NCBI GenBank assembly: GCA_937958815.1
Contig: CALGMR010000004.1
Coordinates: 248,001-312,000, forward strand
Source: an uncultured Rhizobiaceae group bacterium
GTDB taxonomy: Bacteria; Pseudomonadota; Alphaproteobacteria; Rhizobiales; Rhizobiaceae
Direction: 5' to 3'
Length of the DNA: 64,000 nucleotides
Of the stretch, positions 45,236-54,248 are shown one piece after another. The notes below the pieces were generated by a model. It was not told where the DNA came from and did no database searches. It was given only the letters and a program-made list of their open reading frames with translations. The number at the start of each line of letters is the position of its first letter. Position 1 is the first letter of the stretch. The translations under genes were made by a program, and so were the position numbers.

Positions 45236-46927
45236 ATGAAGTTTTTTAAACGCAACGGGCAGCCTATGCCTAAACACGTTGTCGATATGGCTGAATCAGT
45301 CAAAGGCAACAATGATGGCCATACACGCCGCGAATTCCTTGCAATGGCAAGTGTGTTCGGCGCAACTGCGGCCACAGCTTATTCAATGATCGGCTTGCCA
45401 ACACCTGCACTTGCAGATGGTCACGCCAAAAAAGGCGGCACCGTTCGTTATCAAACAGAAGTTCGTGCGTTGAAAGATCCACGCACATATGACTGGTCAC
45501 AAATCGCAAACTTCTCACGCGGCTGGCAGGAATATCTTGTTCAGTACAACAACGATGCAACATTCGTTGGCAAGTTGCTCGAAAGCTGGGAAATTTCAGA
45601 AGACGCCAAAACCTACATTTTGAATGTTCGCAAAGGCGTTAAGTGGAACAACGGCGACGATTTCACGGCTGAAGATGTTGCGCGCAACATTGAAGGCTGG
45701 TGTGACAAGACGGTTGAAGGCAATTCAATGGCCGGTCGTTTTGCAACATTGATCGATGCAAAATCAGACGACAATCCAAACGGCACAGATAAAGCCGTTA
45801 AAGGTGCGATTGAAATCGTTGACAGCCACACTGTGAAATTGAACCTGCCGAAGCCAGATATTTCTCTGATCCCAGGCATGTCCGACTACCCTGCTGCAAT
45901 CGTGCACAAATCATTCACACCAGAAACAGCACTGACAAACCCAATCGGCACAGGCCCATACAAGCCTGAGTCTTTGGAAGTTGGTGTAAAAGCTGTTCTC
46001 GTTCGCAACGAAGATCACAAATGGTGGAACGAAGGCAACGGCGCTTGGGTTGATCGTTTCGAATATATCGACTTCGGCACTGAGCCAGCAGCTTGGGTTG
46101 CAGGCGCTGAATCTGACGAATTCGACACAACTTACTCGCTCGAAGGTGAGTTCATCGAGTTGTTCGAAGCCATCGGCGACTGGGATCGCAATGACATCGT
46201 TACAGCTGCAACGATCGTTATTCGTCCAAACCAACAAGCTGAAGTCAACGGTAAAAAGCCATACTCTGACGTACGCGTACGCCGCGCCATCCAAATGGCC
46301 GTCGACAACAAGGTTTGCCTGGAACTTGGCATGAACAACCTTGGCATCACTGCGCAAAACCACCACGTTGGTCCAATGCATCCCGACTACAAAGACATCG
46401 GCGATGTGAAATTTGACCCAGCTGGCGCGAAAGCTTTGATGGAAGAAGCAGGCATGCTTGACTATGAGCATGAGCTTATTTCAATCGATGCGGGTTACCG
46501 CAAAGACACCACAGACGCTGTGGCTGACCAAATGCGTAAAGCTGGTTTGAAGGTGAAACGTACAGTTCTTCCTGGATCAACATTCTGGAATGACTGGGCA
46601 AAGTATCCGTTCTCATCAACAAACTGGAACCACCGTCCTTTGGGTGTTCAGGTTCTTGCTTTGGCTTACCGTTCCGGTGAAGCATGGAACGAAGCTGGTT
46701 TCTCCAACAAAGAATTTGATGACACTCTAACAGCAGCTTTGGCTGTTGCAGATGTTGCCAAGCGTTCTGAGTTGGTCGCAAAAGTTGAAAAGATCATGCA
46801 AGACGAAGGCGTGACCATTCAGCCATACTGGCGCACACTCACCAACTTCACGAAGAAAAACTTGGGCGGCGCAGGCCACCACATTTCCTTCGAATTCCAT
46901 CCGGATGAAGTTTACTGGAAAGCATAA
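45236..46927 (+). CDS. ABC transporter substrate-binding protein, peptide/nickel (family 5) type, Tat-exported
   Basis: This 563-residue extracytoplasmic receptor begins with a twin-arginine signal: [13 protein letters not shown] followed by a hydrophobic stretch ending at ALADG. The mature part matches the family 5 oligopeptide/dipeptide receptors, with [18 protein letters not shown] and [25 protein letters not shown] precedes the ATG at 45236. Family 5 receptors carry peptides, nickel complexes, sugars or opines. A hairpin with a T tract follows the gene, before the permeases. Confidence 0.92.
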   Translation: MKFFKRNGQPMPKHVVDMAESVKGNNDGHTRREFLAMASVFGATAATAYSMIGLPTPALADGHAKKGGTVRYQTEVRALKDPRTYDWSQIANFSRGWQEYLVQYNNDATFVGKLLESWEISEDAKTYILNVRKGVKWNNGDDFTAEDVARNIEGWCDKTVEGNSMAGRFATLIDAKSDDNPNGTDKAVKGAIEIVDSHTVKLNLPKPDISLIPGMSDYPAAIVHKSFTPETALTNPIGTGPYKPESLEVGVKAVLVRNEDHKWWNEGNGAWVDRFEYIDFGTEPAAWVAGAESDEFDTTYSLEGEFIELFEAIGDWDRNDIVTAATIVIRPNQQAEVNGKKPYSDVRVRRAIQMAVDNKVCLELGMNNLGITAQNHHVGPMHPDYKDIGDVKFDPAGAKALMEEAGMLDYEHELISIDAGYRKDTTDAVADQMRKAGLKVKRTVLPGSTFWNDWAKYPFSSTNWNHRPLGVQVLALAYRSGEAWNEAGFSNKEFDDTLTAALAVADVAKRSELVAKVEKIMQDEGVTIQPYWRTLTNFTKKNLGGAGHHISFEFHPDEVYWKA

Positions 46928-46951
46928 GCTTCCATTGCACAATCAAACGAG

Positions 46952-46979
46952 AAAGGGCTGCTTGCGCAGCCCTTTTTTT
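46952..46979 (+). terminator. Terminator-like hairpin between ABC receptor and permease genes
   Basis: Ten-base arms AAAGGGCTGC and GCAGCCCTTT enclose a TTGC loop and run into seven T residues. It lies 24 bases after the receptor stop. It most likely causes partial termination, so that the receptor is made in excess. Confidence 0.85.
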
Positions 46980-47106
46980 GACCGAAGCCCACGGAAATCA
47001 CAAATCCGTGGCTTGCAATTGGCGAACAGCCTTGTGACACTGTGTGCAACGAAAGGCAGACCGAAACAGGTCGCCACAGGTCGATCAAGACCGAAACGGG
47101 AGAGAT

Positions 47107-48156
47107 ATGCTTAGTTTCTTAATCCAGCGCATCGGAGTGATGCTGCTGACGGCACTGTGTCTAACACTCATTGTGTTCTTCCTGACCAACCTGGAACCCA
47201 ATCTGGAAAAACTCACCAAGAGTGAAGGCAACCAGCGCATGACTGATGCTCAGGTTGAAAGTTGGCTCCAAAACAACGGCTATCGTCAAAACTTGTTCAA
47301 ACGATACGGCGAGTGGTTGGGCGTGGCGCCGGGTTGGACACGCACCGATCCGGAAACAGGCAATGTCACAGGACGTTGTATCAGGAACGGTGTTGCGGCT
47401 GAAGAAGCCCCGTCATATTGCGGTATCTTGCAAGGAGAATGGGGCACTTCTCTTGTCTTCAAGGAACCCATCGGCGGTGTCATTCTTAAGAAATTAGGGC
47501 TCACCGGGTGGCTGATGCTTTGGGTGATGATTGTAATGGTTCCGATCGCATTGGTCATTGGAGTGGTGGCAGGAATGCGTGAAGGCTCTAAAACAGACCG
47601 CACCCTTTCCACCTTTTCAATTATGAGCACATCCACGCCTGAATATGTTTCAGGCGTCATATTGATTGTGGTTTTTGCCAGTCGTCTCGGCGGCCTGCAG
47701 TGGTTCAAAGGAACATCGCAATCGGCGATGGAAAACATCACCTTCGAAAACTTCACCTTGCCTGTCGCAGCACTGGCGCTTTACGGCCTTGGCTATATTG
47801 CTCGTATGACCCGCGCTTCTATGACAGAAGTCATGACCGAACAATATATCAGAACTGCGCGCTTGAAAGGCCTGACCTTTGGTGCAGTTGTTTTGAAACA
47901 CGCATTGCGCAACGCACTCATCGCGCCGTTTACGGTCATCATGTTGCAAATACCGTACCTGCTTACGGGCGTGGTGATTATCGAGACTTTGTTCAATTAC
48001 AAAGGTTTTGGCTGGACCCTCGTCGCAGCAGTTGGCAACAACGACATCGAACTGATGATGGCCGCTTCGGTGGTTGCGGTGTTCGTCGTTCTCATGACAC
48101 AGCTCATATCGGATATTGGCTACGTCTTCCTCAACCCGCGCATTAGCGTCAACTGA
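47107..48156 (+). CDS. ABC transporter permease, DppB/OppB type
   Basis: This 349-residue membrane subunit has the typical N-terminal MLSFLIQRIGVMLLTALCLTLIVF-like helix and a periplasmic region around residues 35-130 that is longer than in DppB. Later helices include the EAA-type cytoplasmic loop YIRTARLKGLTFGAVVLKHALRNAL. The start at 47107 is supported by GGGAGAG. It pairs with the second permease 12 bases downstream. Confidence 0.92.
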   Translation: MLSFLIQRIGVMLLTALCLTLIVFFLTNLEPNLEKLTKSEGNQRMTDAQVESWLQNNGYRQNLFKRYGEWLGVAPGWTRTDPETGNVTGRCIRNGVAAEEAPSYCGILQGEWGTSLVFKEPIGGVILKKLGLTGWLMLWVMIVMVPIALVIGVVAGMREGSKTDRTLSTFSIMSTSTPEYVSGVILIVVFASRLGGLQWFKGTSQSAMENITFENFTLPVAALALYGLGYIARMTRASMTEVMTEQYIRTARLKGLTFGAVVLKHALRNALIAPFTVIMLQIPYLLTGVVIIETLFNYKGFGWTLVAAVGNNDIELMMAASVVAVFVVLMTQLISDIGYVFLNPRISVN

Positions 48157-48167
48157 GGAGCAGGATC

Positions 48168-49322
48168 ATGGAACGTCTTACAGCCTTCGAAATCATTGGC
48201 CAGATTCTGGTTCAGTTCACGCCTGTGTGGATTGGTCTGATTGTCATCTTAGCTCTTTCGATCACTTTCAAAAAACGCTTGAGCCTTTACGGTAAACTCT
48301 TCGACAGCCCAATCGGCATTGTCGGGCTTGTACTGGTTCTCTTCTGGGTGCTGACCGCAATTTTTGCAGATCAAATCGCCACATTTGATGCGCTTGATCA
48401 GGTGTCAGGAATGAAAAACAAAAAGCCTGGCTGGCCTGTACGCGGCCTCGATGGAATGCACTATCTATTAGGTGGTGATAATCTGGCGCGAGATGTCTTC
48501 AGTCGCGTTGTCAAAGGCAGCCAATCAGTTTTGATCATTGCGCCTGCGGCGACAATCTTCGCATTCATGGTTGGCATCACGCTTGGGTTGCCAGCTGGTT
48601 ATTTTGGCGGAAAGACTGACACCATTCTAACCTTCATCGCGAACATGGTTTTGGCGTTTCCGGTTATCCTCTTGTTCTTCCTTCTGGTGACACCAGAGAT
48701 CAGATCAACGGGTGTTCCACTGGTGTTGTCTGGAGTGCTGTTTCTGTTCCCAATCGTATTCTTCGTCCTGCTGTTTTATTCAAAATACAGCGAGCGGCCG
48801 GATAAACTATATCTCTACCTCGGCATAACATTGGTCATCGGATTTTGGGCCTATTCAGGTCTCGCATTCAACAGCGATCCACTCGGTGTCTTCTACATGG
48901 ATCCGAACTTACTCAACATTTTTGTGTCCGTGGTTTTCGTAAATTCACCTACTGTGTTCCGTATCGTTCGTGGCATCACATCCGATATTGGAACAAGAGA
49001 CTATGTGGCCGCAGCTCAAACCCGTGGCGAGCGCCCTTGGTACATCATGCTTTGGGAAATTCTGCCCAATGCACGTGGCCCGTTGATCGTCGATTTCTGT
49101 TTGCGAATTGGTTACACAACTATCTTGCTCGGAACGCTTGGTTTCTTTGGCCTTGGTGTTTCGCCGGAAAGTGCCGATTGGGGCATGACAATTAACGAAG
49201 GTCGCAAACTGCTTTCCCTCTACCCTCACCTGGCGCTTCCCCCCGCTCTGGCACTCATGTCGCTGGTGCTTGGTTTGAACTTGTTAGCCGATGGTTTGCG
49301 CGAAGAAAGCTTGAAGGATTGA
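48168..49322 (+). CDS. ABC transporter permease, DppC/OppC type
   Basis: This 384-residue second permease has an N-terminal extension of about 40 residues and additional membrane segments around residues 160-245 not found in compact DppC proteins. The LLGGDNLARDVFSRVVKGSQ motif and EAA loop DYVAAAQTRGERPWYIMLWEILPN identify the family. GAGGAG precedes the ATG. The long middle insertion, mostly hydrophobic, suggests a modified membrane topology. It is followed almost directly by the ATPase gene. Confidence 0.9.
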   Translation: MERLTAFEIIGQILVQFTPVWIGLIVILALSITFKKRLSLYGKLFDSPIGIVGLVLVLFWVLTAIFADQIATFDALDQVSGMKNKKPGWPVRGLDGMHYLLGGDNLARDVFSRVVKGSQSVLIIAPAATIFAFMVGITLGLPAGYFGGKTDTILTFIANMVLAFPVILLFFLLVTPEIRSTGVPLVLSGVLFLFPIVFFVLLFYSKYSERPDKLYLYLGITLVIGFWAYSGLAFNSDPLGVFYMDPNLLNIFVSVVFVNSPTVFRIVRGITSDIGTRDYVAAAQTRGERPWYIMLWEILPNARGPLIVDFCLRIGYTTILLGTLGFFGLGVSPESADWGMTINEGRKLLSLYPHLALPPALALMSLVLGLNLLADGLREESLKD

Positions 49323-49323
49323 T

Positions 49324-51834
49324 ATGATGGCAAATGATGCTCAAACACCAATCCTTGAGATTGAAGACCTGAACATTTCTTTCTTTGTGCGCGCGGGTGA
49401 AATTCCTGCCGTGATGGATTTTTCCTGCAAAGTCATGCCCGGTGAAACCATGGGGCTTGTGGGAGAATCTGGCTGCGGTAAGTCCACCGTTGCGCTTGGC
49501 ATTATGCGTGACATGGGCAATCGCGGGCAGATTGTTGGTGGCAAGATTAAGTTCAAAGGTCGCGACATGGGCGAAATGTCCGATGAGGAATTGCGTGACA
49601 TTCGCGGCTCCAAAATCGCGATGATCTACCAAGAGCCCATGGCGAGCTTAAACCCAGCCATGAAGATTGGCCGCCAATTGATGGAAGTGCCATTGATCCA
49701 CGAAAACGTTTCTGAAAAAGAAGCTTATGATCGTGCCTTGGCGATGATTGAATCTGTGAAATTGCCGGATCCCAAGCGGGTTATGGAAGCTTACCCTCAC
49801 CAAGTGTCTGGTGGTCAGCAACAGCGCATTGTGATTGCAATGGCCCTGCTTTCAAAGCCCGACCTTTTGTTGCTGGATGAGCCAACCACAGCGCTTGATG
49901 TAACCGTTGAAGCAGGCATTGTGGAATTGATCAAAGAGCTTGGCCGAACCACCGGCACGTCCATGCTGTTCATCTCCCACAACCTTGGTCTTATTTTGGA
50001 AACCTGTGACCGCATCACGGTTATGTATTCTGGTGAAGCTGTCGAAACCGGCACTGTGCATGATGTGTTTGATCGTATGCGTCACCCCTATACGCAGGGC
50101 TTGTTCAACTCTATTCCCCTGCCGGGTGCGGACAAAAACTCCAAACCACTTTTGTCCATTCGTGGCCAATTGCCATTACCCATGGAACGCCCGCGCGGTT
50201 GCAACTTTGGGCCGCGCTGTGACCACTATGTGGAGAGCGTCTGCAATTCTGGCGAAATTAAAATGCAGCCGGTGGACAAAGATGGTTTCCACAAATCACG
50301 TTGCCTTCGTATTGGGGACATCGATTGGTACGCGGAACCCGAGCGCCCCGTCGTCACGGCACCTGCTGTGCCAGGCAAAACGGTGCTCAACATTGATGGT
50401 TTGAAGAAATATTACAGTGTTGCCGCAAACAAAATGTTCGGCGGTGGCGACACACGAACTGTCAAAGCCAATGAAGAAATCACTTTCCACGCGCGGGAAT
50501 CTGAGACGGTGGCCATTGTAGGTGAATCCGGGTGCGGAAAATCCACCCTCGCAAAAGTGCTTCTGGGGTTGGAAACAGCCACTGAGGGCTCCGTTACACT
50601 CGATGGCAAAGAGATCGGCAACACCGAAGTCGGCGACCGTTCAAAAGGCGATGTCGCTTCTGTGCAAATGGTGTTCCAGAACCCGTTTGATACATTAAAC
50701 CCAAGCCATTCTGTGGGGTCGCAAATTATCCGAACGCTGGAGAAGTTTGGCATCGGCGACACTGTTGAAGATCGCAGGAACAGAATGTTGGAATTGCTCG
50801 ATCTGGTGAAACTGCCGCGCGCATTTGCAGATCGAATGCCTCGTCAATTGTCAGGTGGGCAAAAGCAACGCATTGGTGTGGCACGCGCATTTGCTGGCCA
50901 ACCCAAAGTGGTGGTCGCGGACGAACCCGTCTCCGCTTTGGATGTTTCCGTGCAGGCGGCCGTCACAGAATTGCTGATGGAAATTCAGCGCGAAGCCAAA
51001 ACAACCATGTTGTTCATCAGCCATGATTTGTCAGTCGTGCGCTACATCGCCGACCGTGTGGTGGTGATGTATCTCGGCCATATTGTGGAACAGGGCTCAA
51101 CCGACGATATATTCTCGCCGCCTTATCACCCCTACACAGAGGCATTGCTGTCGGCGATCCCGATTGCTGACACCAGCGTCCAGAAAATGCACATCGTCCT
51201 TGATGGCGATATTCCATCGGCTTTGAACCCGCCAAGCGGTTGTCCTTTCCAGACGCGCTGTCCGAGAAAGTCACAGGTTGAAGGCAATCTGTGCGAGACT
51301 GATCTGCCACCAATGCGCACCATTGGCGAAGGCCATCAAGTCAAATGCCATTTGTCCGAGAAAATTCTGCAATCTATGGAACCTGTCATTGTCCTAGGCG
51401 ACAAGAAAAAAAGTGCCAAAAAACCAGCGGTTAAAAAATTGGCTGCTGCAACTGCAGCATCAGGCGTTGCCGCACTCGCAGCGCTCAATAAAGAGGAACA
51501 AACAACACCTTTGTCTGCTGCCAGAGCACGGAAATCCGTCAAGAAGGTCAGTTCGCCTGCAAAAAAAGCACCAGCTAAACCAAAACCCAAAAAAGACGCT
51601 GCTCCAGCCAGAATACGCAAGCCCGCAAAGCCCGATGACCTGAAAATGATCTCTGGTGTGGGTCCAAAAATTGAAGGCATTTTGAACGGTTTAGGCGTCT
51701 ATAAATTCGAGCAGATTTCCAAATGGAAAAAAGCCGAACGCGATTGGGTCGACAACCACTTGAAGTTCAAAGGCCGTATTGACCGTGACGATTGGGTAAA
51801 ACAGGCCAAAGCCTTGGCCAAAGCAAAACCGTAG
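49324..51834 (+). CDS. Dual ATP-binding ABC protein with NuoE-tail-like C-terminal domain
   Basis: The 836-residue protein contains two complete ABC ATPase domains, DppD-like then DppF-like. The first has Walker A GESGCGKST at residues 47-55, signature VSGGQQQR and Walker B LLLLDEPTTALD. The second has a Walker A of the same sequence near residue 400 and signature LSGGQKQR. Each has an OppD/F-type C-terminal Cys-containing extension. After about residue 690 there is a Lys/Ala/Pro-rich linker, then from residue 771 a helix-hairpin-helix-like domain with ISGVGPKIEGILNGLGV and FKGRIDRDDWVKQAKALA. This last domain resembles the C-terminal extension of alphaproteobacterial NuoE and is unexpected on an ABC ATPase. 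It powers transport by the preceding permeases. Confidence 0.93.
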   Translation: MMANDAQTPILEIEDLNISFFVRAGEIPAVMDFSCKVMPGETMGLVGESGCGKSTVALGIMRDMGNRGQIVGGKIKFKGRDMGEMSDEELRDIRGSKIAMIYQEPMASLNPAMKIGRQLMEVPLIHENVSEKEAYDRALAMIESVKLPDPKRVMEAYPHQVSGGQQQRIVIAMALLSKPDLLLLDEPTTALDVTVEAGIVELIKELGRTTGTSMLFISHNLGLILETCDRITVMYSGEAVETGTVHDVFDRMRHPYTQGLFNSIPLPGADKNSKPLLSIRGQLPLPMERPRGCNFGPRCDHYVESVCNSGEIKMQPVDKDGFHKSRCLRIGDIDWYAEPERPVVTAPAVPGKTVLNIDGLKKYYSVAANKMFGGGDTRTVKANEEITFHARESETVAIVGESGCGKSTLAKVLLGLETATEGSVTLDGKEIGNTEVGDRSKGDVASVQMVFQNPFDTLNPSHSVGSQIIRTLEKFGIGDTVEDRRNRMLELLDLVKLPRAFADRMPRQLSGGQKQRIGVARAFAGQPKVVVADEPVSALDVSVQAAVTELLMEIQREAKTTMLFISHDLSVVRYIADRVVVMYLGHIVEQGSTDDIFSPPYHPYTEALLSAIPIADTSVQKMHIVLDGDIPSALNPPSGCPFQTRCPRKSQVEGNLCETDLPPMRTIGEGHQVKCHLSEKILQSMEPVIVLGDKKKSAKKPAVKKLAAATAASGVAALAALNKEEQTTPLSAARARKSVKKVSSPAKKAPAKPKPKKDAAPARIRKPAKPDDLKMISGVGPKIEGILNGLGVYKFEQISKWKKAERDWVDNHLKFKGRIDRDDWVKQAKALAKAKP

Positions 51835-51845
51835 CGAGCAATTTC

Positions 51846-52523
51846 ATGGGCTTTAAAGCTGAAATTCAAGACAGCGACACGAAAGCTGTTGAAGGGTGGA
51901 TGACATCGCGGCCTGACACCGAGTCTGTCGCGCATTTCACGCCCGGCCCCGGCATTCAACGGCTTGAAATCAAGTTTGACATTGCTCGCTTGCGTGAAGC
52001 GTTAAACGAATGTCTGACACGTGAAGAGTTCCAAGGCGGCATGCAGGATCAAGGGTTTGCGGCTTTGCCGTTGACACAACGTCCAGGGCAAACGGAATGG
52101 ACTGAAAATGATCTATCCGGCCGCTATTGGTTGCGCGGCGACGAACGTTATGTGGAAGAGCCGCGTGAAGATTTGGTGGCTGAAACGCAGTTCAACCAGT
52201 TCAACCCAAAATTCGCTGGCACCTATTTTGAACAAGTGCATCAAGAACTTGCCATGCGCTTTCCCATTGGGCGCACACGCATCCTGTCCAAGGGGCTGTA
52301 CAATTGTAATTCCTGGCACCGCGACCCGGAGCCACGCTTGCACATTCCAGTTGTCACCAATCCAGGTTCACTGTTTGTCGTCAATCACCACGTGACGCAT
52401 TTACCTGCTGATGGCTCAGTCTATTTTACAGATACGCGTGGTTATCACACAGCGCTCAATGGCGGCGAAACACACCGTGTGCACATCGTAGCTGCTTTGG
52501 CTTACGACCAGATCACAGACTGA
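51846..52523 (+). CDS. Aspartyl/asparaginyl beta-hydroxylase-like Fe(II)/2-oxoglutarate protein
   Basis: The 225 residues contain the conserved core of the Asp/Asn beta-hydroxylase family: NSWHRDPEPRLHIPVVTNPG, with His-x-Asp metal ligands, and a C-terminal HTALNGGETHRVHIVAAL that provides the distal His and the 2-oxoglutarate-binding Arg. It starts 11 bases after the ABC ATPase stop and shares its operon. The target might be a peptide or small molecule handled by that transporter. Its stop abuts the stop of the convergent carrier-protein gene. Confidence 0.82.
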   Translation: MGFKAEIQDSDTKAVEGWMTSRPDTESVAHFTPGPGIQRLEIKFDIARLREALNECLTREEFQGGMQDQGFAALPLTQRPGQTEWTENDLSGRYWLRGDERYVEEPREDLVAETQFNQFNPKFAGTYFEQVHQELAMRFPIGRTRILSKGLYNCNSWHRDPEPRLHIPVVTNPGSLFVVNHHVTHLPADGSVYFTDTRGYHTALNGGETHRVHIVAALAYDQITD

Positions 52524-52760
52524 CTAAGCAGGCTGGCTCACCAAACCGGACAAATCATTGATTGTGTCCAACATGGAAATGTCAAAATCAGCATCTGCCA
52601 AATCAACGCCGTGATCACTTTCCAAATGCAACATCAATTCTGTTGCCGCTAAAGAATCCAAGAGCCCACTTGTGAACAATGCATCAGAATCGGAAAACTC
52701 TGCCGGTTTGCCGCGTTCAGTAAGAAGGTTTGAGACAAAGTCTCGAATAGGTTGCGTCAT
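52524..52760 (-). CDS. Acyl/aminoacyl carrier protein (DltC-like)
   Basis: This 78-residue carrier protein has the phosphopantetheine attachment motif GLLDSLAATELM with Ser36. The acidic helical character is typical of ACP and DltC proteins. It is the third gene of a tight trio with an MBOAT and an adenylation enzyme, matching the DltA-DltB-DltC set in which an amino acid is loaded on a carrier and moved across the membrane. A dedicated phosphopantetheinyl transferase is not in the window. Confidence 0.85.
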   Translation of the reverse strand: MTQPIRDFVSNLLTERGKPAEFSDSDALFTSGLLDSLAATELMLHLESDHGVDLADADFDISMLDTINDLSGLVSQPA

Positions 52761-52763
52761 GGT

Positions 52764-54248
52764 TTAAACTCCAAAAAGGCTTACAGCAAAAGAGGCGCGT
52801 TCGGATAAAGACCCTTGGCCCGATATATCGTCGAAGATTTTCAAGAAGCAGAAGAAGGCGATGACATTTACCCGCGGCCAAACGTGATAATTGAAAAAGC
52901 CATCTTCAGGCGCCACTTTTTTCCCGCGCCATTGAGAAACAATCAAACCAGCGGCGAGAGCAAGAGAATAGAAGGCCGCCGATTGAAATATCGTAAATTT
53001 CTCGAGCAAATCACCCTCAGCAAAAACATACGTTTCACGCATGAAGTGATACATAAAATTCCCAAGACCCGCCGCACAAAGTGTGGCGAATGCAATGCGC
53101 AGCTTCAGGTTCTTTTTGAAGAACTTTGTAAAAGCTGGATAGAAAAAGAAATCCACCAACAGTTCTTTGAAATAGAAGAAATAGCGGTTCCAAAATTCAG
53201 CCAGCGTACGCGATGCCAACGGGTTCACGGTGTTGCGGGGTATACGGTAACCGCACATGCGAACAATCGACACAATAAAGTGACCCCACACGGAAATGAT
53301 CAGCAGATCGATCAGATAGTTGGCAATCAAACTGCCCCAATTCACGGAAGACGGCAAAGCCGAGCCGTTTGCGTGGGCGAGAATAGCGGTTTGAAGCTCA
53401 GTCAAACCAATAACGTCATAAGCGACATAAGTTACAATTTTTAAGACCGCAGTCAGCAACAATGCCCACACAGCAAGCTTCAATGCCTTCAGTCTGGTGA
53501 CTGCCAGTTCATCATCTGTCTTTGCGGCAAAACGGTTCAAATAGCCGTAACTCTTACCGATAGGCGCAGCACTGCCACCCCAGAATGGACGCAAGAATAC
53601 GGCTCGCGAAACGGATGATGTCTGATCTTTGCCTTTCGCATCAACTGCCGAATAGGCAAGAATCCAAAGAGAAGAGATTGACACCCCCACCACGGACCAC
53701 ATGATGGAATTCATAAGGCTGCCTGTGGTCGTCAACAGCGCCGCCAGCAACATTGCCCCCCATAGAAGACAAAGTGTCAGCACAGGACGTTTGGCAGCCG
53801 TGGCATGTGAGTATTTTTTCTGCCAAAGCAAAAACAAAAGGGACAATGCCAAAACAATTCCCACCGCACCAAACTGTAAAACCAGAGGATGTGGCAAAAA
53901 CGATATCGCTTCTGCTTGTGCGCGCAACAATTGCGACCAGCCGTCAATTCTAAAGGGCCGCAAAGCAAAGTAGAACAATGAAGCCCCACTCAAAATCAGC
54001 AGTCTGTGAGATGGCAGAGCCACCATCGCCAACAAACTGACGGATACGAGGCCCAGCGCTGAAAAACTAAGCTGAAAGCTTAAGCCAAGTGCAGCAATCA
54101 CAGCCAAACAGACAGCAAATGCGCCCATTTGTGATGAGGCAAACTCAATAGCTCGATCGTTTTGATCAATACCGAGCCAAGCTTTGCGCAACTTTATCGG
54201 AGAGAGCGGCGTTCTTTCTCCACCGTTTGCAAATTCAACAGTGCTCAT
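52764..54248 (-). CDS. Membrane-bound O-acyltransferase family protein (DltB-like)
   Basis: This 494-residue polytopic protein has about 10-12 membrane segments. The MBOAT signature lies in the C-terminal half: FWNRYFFYFKELLVDFFFYP followed by the membrane His in LGNFMYHFMRETY. It overlaps the adenylation gene by four bases (ATGA) and precedes the carrier gene by three. The N-terminal 200 residues are a poorly conserved membrane domain. MBOATs transfer acyl or aminoacyl groups to an acceptor, often outside the cytoplasmic membrane. The acceptor here is unknown. Confidence 0.83.
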   Translation of the reverse strand: MSTVEFANGGERTPLSPIKLRKAWLGIDQNDRAIEFASSQMGAFAVCLAVIAALGLSFQLSFSALGLVSVSLLAMVALPSHRLLILSGASLFYFALRPFRIDGWSQLLRAQAEAISFLPHPLVLQFGAVGIVLALSLLFLLWQKKYSHATAAKRPVLTLCLLWGAMLLAALLTTTGSLMNSIMWSVVGVSISSLWILAYSAVDAKGKDQTSSVSRAVFLRPFWGGSAAPIGKSYGYLNRFAAKTDDELAVTRLKALKLAVWALLLTAVLKIVTYVAYDVIGLTELQTAILAHANGSALPSSVNWGSLIANYLIDLLIISVWGHFIVSIVRMCGYRIPRNTVNPLASRTLAEFWNRYFFYFKELLVDFFFYPAFTKFFKKNLKLRIAFATLCAAGLGNFMYHFMRETYVFAEGDLLEKFTIFQSAAFYSLALAAGLIVSQWRGKKVAPEDGFFNYHVWPRVNVIAFFCFLKIFDDISGQGSLSERASFAVSLFGV

